64,000 bases of DNA, taken from positions 1-64,000 of the forward strand of contig NZ_CABVPL010000006.1 of assembly GCF_902499045.1 (NCBI RefSeq). The letters run 5' to 3'. Under the pieces are notes generated by a model. That model worked only from the letters and a program-made list of their open reading frames with translations. It was not told the origin of the DNA and did not search any database. The position numbers and the translations under genes are program-made. Shown one piece after another: positions 17,764-25,786 of the stretch (position 1 is its first letter; every line of letters begins with the position of its first letter). The DNA is from Burkholderia latens. GTDB taxonomy: Bacteria; Pseudomonadota; Gammaproteobacteria; Burkholderiales; Burkholderiaceae.

Positions 17764-18552
17764 TCATGACCGGCGAGTCGCGACGATGAACAGCCGCGGA
17801 AACGGCAGCAGCACGGTGCCGTCGTCGAGCACCGGATAGCCGTCCGGTCCGGCGAGCGCATCGCGGTAGCGCGCGATGAACGCATCGCGTTCGCTGTCGT
17901 CGTCCAGCGCGGCGAGGAATGGCCGCAACGCACTGCCCTTGAACCATTCGACGACCGCATCGGTGCCGCGCAGCGGATGGTAGTAAGTCGTGCGCCACAC
18001 ATCGACCCGAGAACACGACGGCGACAACAGCGCGTAGTAGTAGCGCGCGTCGAACCGCTCGGTGCGCGCGGCGTCTTTCAGCTTGTGCGACCACGGCCCG
18101 GCCGCCGCGACTTCGCGCATCAGCCGGTGCGCGGGTTCGTCGAGGTTGTCGGGCATCTGCACCGCAAGGTGGCCGCCCGGCGCGAGCCGCGCGACCAGCG
18201 ACGGAAAGAGCGTGTCGTGCGCGGGCACCCATTGCAGCACCGCATTCGACAGGATCAGGTCGTAGCCGCCCGGATCGTCCCACGTCGACACGTCCGCGAG
18301 ATCGAAACGCAGCGCGGGCAGCCGCTTGCGCGCGGCGGCGATCATGTCCGGCGATGCATCGATGCCGTGGACCGTTGCGTCGGGCGCACGCGCGATCAGC
18401 GCCTCGGTCGAATTGCCGGGCCCGCAGCCAATGTCGATCGCGGTACGGATCGGCGTATCCGGCACCGCGGCGAGCAGGTCGCGTACGGGGCGCGTGCGCT
18501 CGTCTTCGAATCGCACGTACTGGTTCGCGTATTGATCGAGTGGGGTCGTCAC
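17764..18552 (-). CDS. tam: Trans-aconitate 2-methyltransferase family protein, 262 aa
   Basis: A SAM-dependent methyltransferase close to Tam, which methylates trans-aconitate, an inhibitor of aconitase. Motifs: AIDIGCGPGNSTEAL (motif I), VHGIDASPDMIAAARKRLP, ILSNAVLQWVPAHDTLFPSL and LAPGGHLAVQMPDNL. All are characteristic of the Tam family. The start is taken as GTG at 18552 because AGGAGG stands at ideal spacing before it; an ATG 48 bases upstream lacks such a site. It is divergent from the LysR regulator that follows. Confidence 0.85.
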   Translation of the reverse strand: MTTPLDQYANQYVRFEDERTRPVRDLLAAVPDTPIRTAIDIGCGPGNSTEALIARAPDATVHGIDASPDMIAAARKRLPALRFDLADVSTWDDPGGYDLILSNAVLQWVPAHDTLFPSLVARLAPGGHLAVQMPDNLDEPAHRLMREVAAAGPWSHKLKDAARTERFDARYYYALLSPSCSRVDVWRTTYYHPLRGTDAVVEWFKGSALRPFLAALDDDSERDAFIARYRDALAGPDGYPVLDDGTVLLPFPRLFIVATRRS

Positions 18553-18674
18553 GGCATGCCTCCTGGTCGGCGTGGGTGGTGTCGGTGGTCGATCGGTCAT
18601 CGACGCGGCCCATTCTGCGATTCCGTCGTTCGTCAGTAAAATGAATTTAATTTCGTCATTGATTCATATTTCTG

Positions 18675-19571
18675 ATGAAGATCGATACGCTGGGTGTTCA
18701 GGCTTTCGTCGCCATCGCCGACGGTGGCAGCTTCAGGCAGGCAGCCGATTCGCTGCACGTCACGCAAACGGCCATCACGCAACGGCTGCGCAAGCTGGAG
18801 TCGTTTCTCGGTGTCGCGCTGATCGAGCGAACGACGCGCCGCACGACCCTCACCGAAATTGGCCGGCGTTTCCTGCCGCAGGCGCGGCGGCTGCTGAACG
18901 AGTTGTCGGACGCGCTGACCGAAATTCGCGAAACGGGCCTGAGCCAGCGCGGCGACGTGACGATCGCATGCGTGCCGACGGTGGGCGTGCAGTATCTGCC
19001 GCGCATTCTGCGCGCGTTCTCCGGACATCGGCCGCACGATCGCGTGAAGATCCTCGATCACGCTTCGGCATCGGTGCTGCAGGCGGTGCTGCGTCGCGAA
19101 GCGGAATTCGGCATCGGCATCGCCGGCGATCAGCATCCGGAACTCGTCAGCGTGCCGCTCACGCACGATCCGTACGTGCTCGTGTGCCGCGACGATCATC
19201 CGCTCGCAAAGCGGCGACGGATCCGCTGGGAAGCCCTGCAACCGCATCCGCTGATCTTCGCGGGCGAGGTCAGCGGCAATCGCGGGTTGCTCGAAGGTGC
19301 GCTGAAGACGAGCGGCGTGTCGCTGCATTCGTTCTACGAAGTGCAGCGCAGTTCGACCGCGCTCGGGCTCGTCGCGGAAGGCCTCGGCGCGGCCGTGGTG
19401 CCGAAGCTCGCGATCCAGAAGAACGCGTATCCGATGATCCGCACGATCGAACTCGTCGAACCGTCGGTGTCGCGCACGCTCGTGCTGGTCAAGCGCAAGG
19501 CCGCGCAGCTGTCGCCGGCGGCGCAGGCGCTGTACGACATGATCGTCGAGCGCGGCACGCCGGGACGATGA
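18675..19571 (+). CDS. LysR-family transcriptional regulator, 298 aa
   Basis: Normal-length LysR protein: N-terminal HTH (about 3-60: DTLGVQAFVAIADGGSFRQA, ADSLHVTQTAITQRLRKLES) and an effector-binding domain (about 90-295, opening GDVTIACVPTVGVQYLPRIL, the CbbR/OxyR-like fold). It sits divergent from tam across a 122-bp gap, so tam is a plausible target. Confidence 0.88.
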   Translation: MKIDTLGVQAFVAIADGGSFRQAADSLHVTQTAITQRLRKLESFLGVALIERTTRRTTLTEIGRRFLPQARRLLNELSDALTEIRETGLSQRGDVTIACVPTVGVQYLPRILRAFSGHRPHDRVKILDHASASVLQAVLRREAEFGIGIAGDQHPELVSVPLTHDPYVLVCRDDHPLAKRRRIRWEALQPHPLIFAGEVSGNRGLLEGALKTSGVSLHSFYEVQRSSTALGLVAEGLGAAVVPKLAIQKNAYPMIRTIELVEPSVSRTLVLVKRKAAQLSPAAQALYDMIVERGTPGR

Positions 19572-19585
19572 CTCAGGGGCGCCTC

Positions 19586-20020
19586 TCAGAGCACCTTGAC
19601 CATGAACACGCGCGCCGCCCCTTCCGGTTCGCACGGCACTTCGCCGAAAGCCTCGTACCCGTGCTTGCGGTAGAACTCGGGTGCCTGGAACGAAATCGTG
19701 TACAGCACCGCGCGCGCGCAGCCACGCCGCTTCGCCTCCGCTTCGGCCTCGCGCAGCAGCCTGCTGCCGAAGCCGCCGCCGCGCAACGATTCCGGCAGAT
19801 AGAAGAGATCGATGAAGAACAGGCCGAGCGACGTGCGGCCGGTGAGGCCGCCGAGCACCTCGCCGGTCGCGGGATCGGTCACGTAGACGTCGAGCGCCGC
19901 CGAATCGGCGCGCCCCGTCATCGCATGGTTGAATTCGCCGAGCTTGCGACTGATGAAATCGCGCGCTGCCGGCTGCTCGGTATCCGTCAGTTGAAGGGAA
20001 ACGGCGGGATGCGGGGTCAT
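19586..20020 (-). CDS. GNAT family N-acetyltransferase, 144 aa
   Basis: A compact GNAT fold. LGLFFIDLFYLPESLRGGGF followed by GSRLLREAEAEAKRRGC is the acetyl-CoA-binding motif A, and FQAPEFYRKHGYEAFGEVP is motif B. The substrate is unknown. The ATG at 20020 is used; it ends convergently with the LysR gene with only 14 bp between stops. The 66-aa gene lies 16 bp upstream on the same strand and may share its transcript. Confidence 0.82.
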   Translation of the reverse strand: MTPHPAVSLQLTDTEQPAARDFISRKLGEFNHAMTGRADSAALDVYVTDPATGEVLGGLTGRTSLGLFFIDLFYLPESLRGGGFGSRLLREAEAEAKRRGCARAVLYTISFQAPEFYRKHGYEAFGEVPCEPEGAARVFMVKVL

Positions 20021-20036
20021 GAATGGCGAACGCGCG

Positions 20037-20237
20037 TCAGTTGTACCCGAGAATCGCGACCGCCGCGACATCCGGCCGATCGGCCGTCCCGCCGACCAGC
20101 GACGTCATCGGCTCTTGCAGCACTGCCTGATACGACGTGACCTGCGTTTCTTCCGGCGCGCCGGATTCGTCCCAAACGGGCTCATCGAATGCATCGAGGC
20201 CGGTGAAAAACTCAGGTTGCGTTTGCGTAAAAGTCAT
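20037..20237 (-). CDS. Small uncharacterised acidic protein, 66 aa
   Basis: Opens MTFTQTQPEFFTGLDAFDEP after a strong AGGAGTGGAG site and ends VAAVAILGYN. It is acidic and has no membrane segment, cysteine or known domain. It lies in a run of same-strand genes between DUF3422 (30 bp upstream) and the GNAT protein (16 bp downstream), so it is probably part of that operon. It could be a small partner or peptide precursor; the sequence alone does not say. Confidence 0.6.
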   Translation of the reverse strand: MTFTQTQPEFFTGLDAFDEPVWDESGAPEETQVTSYQAVLQEPMTSLVGGTADRPDVAAVAILGYN

Positions 20238-20267
20238 CTCCACTCCTGTTGATATGTCGTTGATGTT

Positions 20268-21596
20268 CTAACTTGCCTGCTTCAACGCCGCCGTGTGCAC
20301 CGCCGGCGCGGCTGCGCGGTCATGCGCGGCCTCCGAGTGCGCCAGCTGCGCGCGCGTACGCCGCGTGATGTGAATCACCGCGAACACGACCGGCGCGATC
20401 AGCAGGCCTTCCGCCAGTTCTGGATCGACCGGCAGGTTCATCACGTGCAGCGCCTTGAACGCCGCGGTCGCGAGCGACAGCACATAGTACGAAATGGCCG
20501 CCACCGACAGCCCTTCGACCGCATGCTGAAGATGAAGCTGATTGCGCGCGGTGCGCTCCATGCCGGCCAGCAGCCGCGTCACGTCCTTTTCCTGCGCGAG
20601 ATTCACGCGCGTACGCAACAGGTCGACCGCGCGCGCGATCCGCGCGGCGATCTGCTCGTGGCGCGCCCACACGCTGCGGCACGTTTCCATTGCCGGCGCG
20701 AAACGCCGCTCCATGAATTCGGCGATCGTCGGCATCCCTTCGATGCGCTCCTCGCGCAGTTCGTGAATGCGCGCCAGCACGAGCTTTTCGTACGCGCGCG
20801 ATGCACTGAAGCGGCCGCCGGAACCCGACAGCGCTTCGACCCGCACTGCGAGGTGCGTGAGCTTCACGAGCAGCGCCGCGTCGTCGCCGTCGGCGCCGCT
20901 CGCGTCCATCCGCTGCATCAGCGCGTGCAGCGCCGCATGAATCTCGTCGAGCTCGCGGCTCATCTGCCGCGCGACCGGCAGCGCGAGCAGCGCCATCATC
21001 CGGTACGTCTCGATCTCATGGAAGCGTTGCAGCAGACGGCCGCCCTGTTCCTCGCGGAAATCCTCGTCGACGACGAGAAAGCGCATGAAGCCGTCGTCGC
21101 GCACATGCCAGTCGCAGAACACCTTGCCGCCGCCGAGCACGTTGCTGCCGACGAGCGCGGGCCCGTCGATCCAGCGGCGCAGGTCGCCGCACACGAGCCG
21201 CGCCGCATCGCCGGACAGCAGCTCCATGCGCACCGCGACGAAACGGATGCCCGCAAGCCGCGCGAACCACTCGGCAGGAATCCCTTCGATCGCCAGATCG
21301 TCGAAATAGCCGGTGTCGCGGCGCGGCGCGACGAACGTGAACGTCGAAAATTCGGTATGGCGCTCCCACTTCAGATGCCAGCCGCACGGCGACTGCGCCG
21401 CGTAGTGGGTCGCGCCTTCGTGCGGCGCGGTGATGCCGGTGTCGCGGCACAGCGCGTGCAACAGCGTTTCGTGGATGTCGGGCTGGCCGTCCGCGTAGAT
21501 CGCGTAATGCGTAAGCGACACGGCTTCGGCGATCCGCAGGAATGGCCGCGCATGCAATTCCGCGGCCAGTGCGGCGCGCAACGGATGATCGATCAT
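20268..21596 (-). CDS. DUF3422-family membrane-anchored protein, 442 aa
   Basis: The translation starts MIDHPLRAALAAELHARPF and contains SPCGWHLKWERHTEFSTFTF and LGGGKVFCDWHVRDDGFMRF, which I recognise as the DUF3422 family. A long helical segment (about 230-370) is followed by two C-terminal transmembrane helices (about 380-400 and 415-432: AISYYVLSLATAAFKAL and GLLIAPVVFAVIHIT). The family has no established function. The ATG follows GGGAAGAG. It probably leads an operon with the 66-aa and GNAT genes. Confidence 0.85.
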   Translation of the reverse strand: MIDHPLRAALAAELHARPFLRIAEAVSLTHYAIYADGQPDIHETLLHALCRDTGITAPHEGATHYAAQSPCGWHLKWERHTEFSTFTFVAPRRDTGYFDDLAIEGIPAEWFARLAGIRFVAVRMELLSGDAARLVCGDLRRWIDGPALVGSNVLGGGKVFCDWHVRDDGFMRFLVVDEDFREEQGGRLLQRFHEIETYRMMALLALPVARQMSRELDEIHAALHALMQRMDASGADGDDAALLVKLTHLAVRVEALSGSGGRFSASRAYEKLVLARIHELREERIEGMPTIAEFMERRFAPAMETCRSVWARHEQIAARIARAVDLLRTRVNLAQEKDVTRLLAGMERTARNQLHLQHAVEGLSVAAISYYVLSLATAAFKALHVMNLPVDPELAEGLLIAPVVFAVIHITRRTRAQLAHSEAAHDRAAAPAVHTAALKQAS

Positions 21597-21759
21597 CGGT
21601 ACACACTCTTCCCTGTTCAACGCTGCATGCCGGGCGCGCCGGCGTGATTTGCCGCCCTGCATCGAACGATACGGGGCCCGCTTCGTTCCACTATGGCAGA
21701 CACATTGCGACAATAAAAACGCATAATGCTGATCGTTACGTTCAGTTTTCCTGATACCG

Positions 21760-22635
21760 ATGAAGATGCTCGATCACGACGTGCTGGCCACCGTCGTCGC
21801 CGTTGCGGAAACCGGCAACATGACCCGCGCCGCCGAGGCGGTGAACCGCTCGCAGTCCGCCGTGAGCATGCAGATCAAGAGCCTCGAGGACGCGATCGGG
21901 CGGCCGCTGTTCGTGCGCAAGCCGCGCAGCATCGTGCTGACGCGCGAAGGCGAGGTGCTGCTGGGATTCGCCAGACGAATGCTGGCGCTGCGCGACGAGG
22001 CGTGGGCGGCCGTCGTGCGCCCGGAAGTGACCGGTAAAGTCGTGATCGGCGTGCCGGACGACTATGCATCGTCGCTGCTGCCGTCGGTGCTGAAGAAGTT
22101 TTCGGCGACCTATCCGAAGGTCGAGATCCAGGTGATCGGGCTGCCGAGCAGCGCGCTCGCGCCGCTTCTGAAGGAAGGCACCGTCGATCTCGTATGCGGC
22201 ACGCGCATCAAGGGGCTGTCCGGCGATTTCATTCGCCACGAACCGATGGCGTGGGCCGCGATGACGAACGGCCCGCGCGTGTGGGAAGAACGGCCGCTGC
22301 CGATCGCGGTGTTCATGCCGGGCAGCGTCGCGCGCGAGAACGCAATCCGCAGCCTCGAACGCGCGAAGCTACCGTTCCGCACGTCGTATGAAAGCCCGAG
22401 CCTGCTCGGGCTGCTCAGCATGGTCGAGGCCGGCCTGGCCGTCGCGCCGCTCGCGCGCTGCGCGATTCCCGCGCAGCTGTCGATGCTCGGCCGCTCGCAC
22501 GGGCTGCCCGATCTGCCGCCGCTGGAACTGATCCTCGCGCGCAGCACGAAATCGAAGCGCCCGCCGTGCGACTTTCTCGCGGAACAACTGATGGAAGACC
22601 TGCAACGGCAAACCGGCCAGACCGCCGACGCGTGA
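21760..22635 (+). CDS. LysR-family transcriptional regulator, 291 aa
   Basis: HTH at residues about 4-62 (LDHDVLATVVAVAETGNMTR, RSQSAVSMQIKSLEDAIGRP) and effector domain from about 90 (GKVVIGVPDDYASSLLPSVL). It resembles the subgroup whose members start VLATVVAVAETG. It is divergent from the DUF3422 gene across 163 bp, which makes that operon a likely target. Confidence 0.88.
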   Translation: MKMLDHDVLATVVAVAETGNMTRAAEAVNRSQSAVSMQIKSLEDAIGRPLFVRKPRSIVLTREGEVLLGFARRMLALRDEAWAAVVRPEVTGKVVIGVPDDYASSLLPSVLKKFSATYPKVEIQVIGLPSSALAPLLKEGTVDLVCGTRIKGLSGDFIRHEPMAWAAMTNGPRVWEERPLPIAVFMPGSVARENAIRSLERAKLPFRTSYESPSLLGLLSMVEAGLAVAPLARCAIPAQLSMLGRSHGLPDLPPLELILARSTKSKRPPCDFLAEQLMEDLQRQTGQTADA

Positions 22636-22665
22636 ACCATCGTCAGGCGCGCGCCGCGTGCGCCG

Positions 22666-23241
22666 TCACGAACCGCCGGATTTCGAATGGTGCGACTGAC
22701 CGGCCGTGATCAGCGCGGTGTTCACGATGCCCGCCACCGTGTCGACGAGCGCTTCCAGCGTGTCGCCATGCACGTGCCGTCCGGCGGGCGGAATGCATTC
22801 GTTGCGGCGGCCGCCCCACTTCGATCCGGCCGTCACGGATAGCGTCGCACCGAACCGGTTGCCGTGCCGCCGGCCGAAGATGCCGACGCGGTGCTCGCCC
22901 ATATACGCCTGCTCGGGCAGAAACAGCCGGATCTCGACTTCGACCTGGTCGGGATCCGCGGCGCGCGCGTTCGCGTCGACCGTCGGCGGGAACACCTTCG
23001 CGACGCGGAACGTCACGTGTGAATCCCACGCGGCCAGCGGGCCGCCGGCCGCGTCGACACGCTCGATGTCGACCGACCATTGATGACGATCCGGCAACCG
23101 GATCGCCTGGCGCAGCAGCACGTCCGCCGCGCGAACCGTCACCAGCAGCTGCCGGGCAAGCTGTCTGCTCGACGGCAGCGTCACCACGCGCACGCGACGG
23201 CTGGCGGGGCGCGCGGTGTGTACTTCTTCGGTGAGATACAT
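22666..23241 (-). CDS. Uncharacterised 191-aa protein
   Basis: No recognised family. The ATG at 23241 has a near-perfect AAGGAGG site. The chain has a soluble beta-rich look (RRVRVVTLPSSRQLARQLLV, VTFRVAKVFPP, VEVEIRLFLPEQAYMGEHRV) and a C-terminal GDTLEALVDTVAGIVNTALI helix. The gene at 23356 upstream runs in the same direction, 114 bp away, and may form a two-gene unit. Confidence 0.65.
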   Translation of the reverse strand: MYLTEEVHTARPASRRVRVVTLPSSRQLARQLLVTVRAADVLLRQAIRLPDRHQWSVDIERVDAAGGPLAAWDSHVTFRVAKVFPPTVDANARAADPDQVEVEIRLFLPEQAYMGEHRVGIFGRRHGNRFGATLSVTAGSKWGGRRNECIPPAGRHVHGDTLEALVDTVAGIVNTALITAGQSHHSKSGGS

Positions 23242-23355
23242 GGATCCTCCTTGTCGAAGGCCAGCGCCGCGTTCGACGCGGCGCACAAACGTCCGCCGCA
23301 CGCGGCCGGCGGACAGCACGGCGGCCAGCGAAACGGCAGCGGATCGTACGAGCAA

Positions 23356-23697
23356 TCAGCGTGCCTCCGCCGGCACCCCGCGCCCGCCGGCCGCCGACCG
23401 GCGTGCGACCGGGCCGATCACGGCGTCGGCCTGCTGCGCGATCAGCATGTGCAGCGTGAAGCCGAGGTCGTCGGGCGCGATGTCGAATCGCACATGGATC
23501 ACGTCGTGCACGACGCGCGCACTGGCGACATATACGCCGAGCGGCGAATGCAGCAGCGCCGCCAGCCGGGCGGGTGCGGGCGCGCCGGCATCGGCCGTCA
23601 GCGTGACGGGCAACTGCAGGCGCGGGGACGGTGGAAGCCGGGCGACGGCGCGGCGGCCGCCAACGTCGAACGCGGGTACGGGATCGATGACGGGCAT
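23356..23697 (-). CDS. Uncharacterised 113-aa protein
   Basis: Begins MPVIDPVPAFDVGGRRAVAR and includes VVHDVIHVRFDIAPDDLGFT and LHMLIAQQADAVIGPV. No known motif, no signal peptide. Amino-acid composition and third-position GC look like real coding sequence, but the ribosome-binding site is weak. It lies upstream of the 191-aa gene on the same strand. Confidence 0.5.
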   Translation of the reverse strand: MPVIDPVPAFDVGGRRAVARLPPSPRLQLPVTLTADAGAPAPARLAALLHSPLGVYVASARVVHDVIHVRFDIAPDDLGFTLHMLIAQQADAVIGPVARRSAAGGRGVPAEAR

Positions 23698-24140
23698 GGT
23701 GCGGACGGACGGCGTCCCAGGCTGTCGAACACGTCACCAGCTTAGAAAGCACGCCCTAAATACCGTGCAAAAAAACGGCATTGCGGTGCAAAAACGGCAT
23801 GCGGTTCTTCCACCCGGCGTTCGCTGGCGGACAACGGTCGATCCGGCGGCTCGTCGGCCAACGCGCGCGCGCCGCGCGGCAGGCGGGCTGACGCTCCGCT
23901 GCGAGAATTCCGTGAGCGCCCCCTCGCCGCTCGTCGCAACGCGTCGACCGTCACGTCGTCAAGCAATACGAGCTCGCCTGTCGCCCAATCGCGGATGCCG
24001 ATCCGGCCCCGACACGTGCGGTCGCATCGGAGCCGTGCGGACGACGAACGGCTACGGGCGCCCGCTCGCCGCCGCGGCGCGCCGCGCTCGCCGAAAGCGG
24101 CACGTCGTTTGCTTCCCTCTGGCCGCACAGGGACACGACC
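23698..24140. other. Intergenic region, no supported gene
   Basis: About 440 bp between divergent genes. It should hold both promoters; the A-rich stretch at 23752-23795 is the most promoter-like part. A minus-strand frame crosses it but has no credible start or family, so it is not called. Confidence 0.45.
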
Positions 24141-24728
24141 ATGACGACTCATCTCGGGCAATCCGGACTTCCGCGCGGGCTGGCCGGGCGCATCGCCGGC
24201 CGGATCATGCGTCGGCACAACCGGCTGGACAACGTATGGACGCTATCGCTGTTGTCGGTTGGGGACAGCGACCGCGTACTCGAGGTCGGTTTCGGCCCCG
24301 GCGATGCAATCAAGCTCGCCACCGACATGGCGCCATCCTGCCGAATCGCCGGCGTCGATCATTCGCTGACGATGCTGGCCGCGGCGAAGCGTCTGAATCG
24401 CGCGACCATCGACGAGGGGCGCGTCCGCCTCGCGCTCGGCTCCGTCGACGCGCTGCCGTTCGCGGACGGTGCGTTCGACAAGGCGTTTTCGATCAACTGC
24501 ATCTATTTCTGGCACGCGCCGATGCGCGGGTTGGCCGAATTGCGCCGCGTCGTCCGACGCGACGGAATCGTCGCGATCACCGTGCGCGACATCGATCGTG
24601 CGCCGTACGATGCGCACCGCCCCGAGAAACTCGCGCGCCTGATGACCGACGCCGGTTTCGTGTCCGTGGCCGTGCAGCGCAACGGCACGCCGTCGCATCC
24701 GCTCGCATGCGTGCTCGCGACGAAGTAG
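24141..24728 (+). CDS. Class I SAM-dependent methyltransferase, 195 aa
   Basis: Motif I RVLEVGFGPGDAIKLATDMA, then IAGVDHSLTMLAAAKRLN, ALPFADGAFDKAFSINCIYF and LRRVVRRDGIVAITVRD. Its N-terminus (LAGRIAGRIMRRHNRLDNVW) resembles small UbiE-like methyltransferases whose substrate is not known. ATG follows CAGGGAC. It ends 45 bp from the convergent methyltransferase gene. Confidence 0.83.
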   Translation: MTTHLGQSGLPRGLAGRIAGRIMRRHNRLDNVWTLSLLSVGDSDRVLEVGFGPGDAIKLATDMAPSCRIAGVDHSLTMLAAAKRLNRATIDEGRVRLALGSVDALPFADGAFDKAFSINCIYFWHAPMRGLAELRRVVRRDGIVAITVRDIDRAPYDAHRPEKLARLMTDAGFVSVAVQRNGTPSHPLACVLATK

Positions 24729-24772
24729 CGACCGCGCCTCCAACATCGGTCAACGAAAGCGCGGCACGGCAA

Positions 24773-25363
24773 TCACGCCGCTTCTTCGATCGCGACCGCG
24801 CGCATCGCGACGATGCGCGCAGGCGGAATATTTGCCCAGACGATCCGGCTCGCGCCGGCAACAAATGCCGAATGACCCAGCGGACGACGGCCGGGCGGCC
24901 GCAAATCGTAAGTGAATTGAATCATCACGCCGCCGGCGGACAGCACGCGACGACATTGAGCGACGATCGCCGTCACGTCGTCTCGCGGCAGCGTGCGCAG
25001 CGACAGGCAAGACACGATCGCATCGACGCGCGCATCGGGCGGCAACATCCGCTCGAGCTGCCGCGCGTCCCCGGCAACGACCGTGATGCCTGGAAAGCGG
25101 CGCCGCAGATGCCGGACGAACGCGGGCGAGCGTTCGACCACGACGAGGCGCCGCGGCGCGACGCCGCGCTCGAGCAGTGCGGCCGTGATCGCACCCGTGC
25201 CGCCCCCGAGCTCGACGACGAGGCCGTCGCCGTCGGGCACCGCATCGGCCATCGCGCGCGCCAGATGCCGCGAACTCGGGCACAACGCCCCCACCGCGGC
25301 CGGGCGCCCGACCCACTCGCGTACGAACAATGCCGACACGCGCAACGCATTCGGCCACGTCAT
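24773..25363 (-). CDS. Phospholipid N-methyltransferase-like (PmtA family) SAM methyltransferase, 196 aa
   Basis: The N-terminal pattern ALFVREWVGRPAAVGALCPS with SRHLARAMA is typical of the PmtA-like group that methylates phosphatidylethanolamine, followed by LVVELGGGTGAITAALLERG (SAM motif I), VVVERSPAFVRHLRRRFPG and VSCLSLRTLPRDDV. Substrate remains unproven. The ATG overlaps the stop of a 31-codon ORF (ATGA), so translation is probably coupled. Confidence 0.78.
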   Translation of the reverse strand: MTWPNALRVSALFVREWVGRPAAVGALCPSSRHLARAMADAVPDGDGLVVELGGGTGAITAALLERGVAPRRLVVVERSPAFVRHLRRRFPGITVVAGDARQLERMLPPDARVDAIVSCLSLRTLPRDDVTAIVAQCRRVLSAGGVMIQFTYDLRPPGRRPLGHSAFVAGASRIVWANIPPARIVAMRAVAIEEAA

Positions 25364-25455
25364 CGGCCCGCCTCGCGCGATGGCGCGTCGAGCTTCGGCA
25401 TGCCAACGACCGCGCGGAACGGCGTTGCGGCGACACGGGGTTTTCTCACGCTCAC
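25360..25455 (-). CDS. 31-codon ORF coupled to the PmtA-like gene
   Basis: A GTG start at 25455 has AAGGAGG six bases upstream, the best site near this gene. The frame (VSVRKPRVAATPFRAVVGMP and on to SREAGR) ends in TGA overlapping the next ATG. The basic, short product may be a leader peptide for coupling. It could also be a displaced N-terminus of the methyltransferase separated by a frameshift, though the downstream ATG already gives a full-length enzyme. Confidence 0.45.
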   Translation of the reverse strand: MSVRKPRVAATPFRAVVGMPKLDAPSREAGR

Positions 25456-25477
25456 GTGCATCCTCCTTGGACAAACC

Positions 25478-25500
25478 GGCCGCCGCGTCAGGCGGCGGCC
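25478..25500 (-). promoter_or_regulatory. Hairpin in the PmtA-like leader
   Basis: GGCCGCCG pairs with CGGCGGCC around a 7-nt loop, just upstream of the AAGGAGG site of the 31-codon ORF. It may influence ribosome access or be a remnant upstream structure. Confidence 0.35.
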
Positions 25501-25786
25501 AATCGATTCTAGGAAATGCAAACTTAAGGCGACGTGAAGATAGTCCCGGATTGCGCCGGGCGCGGAATGTCTGATTGGCGGTCGCGGTGTCGCCGGGATC
25601 GCGCGGATCGCGTCCTGCGATGAACGTGCGTTGCAGCGGCGCGCGACGCGTCTCTCCGTCATTCATCGGGCGACAGCGCCACATCGCGCCGTCGAAGCCG
25701 GGCCGGCCGAACCGATCGCCGATCGCCGGTCGCAAGCGCAACTCGCCGATCGCCCGGCGCGGCCGCGACCCCGTCGCCCGGCTACG

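Noticed and set aside
23742-24218. Minus-strand 158-codon frame across the methyltransferase promoter
   Set aside because: Very Arg-rich, no ribosome-binding site, overlaps the start of a well-supported plus-strand gene.
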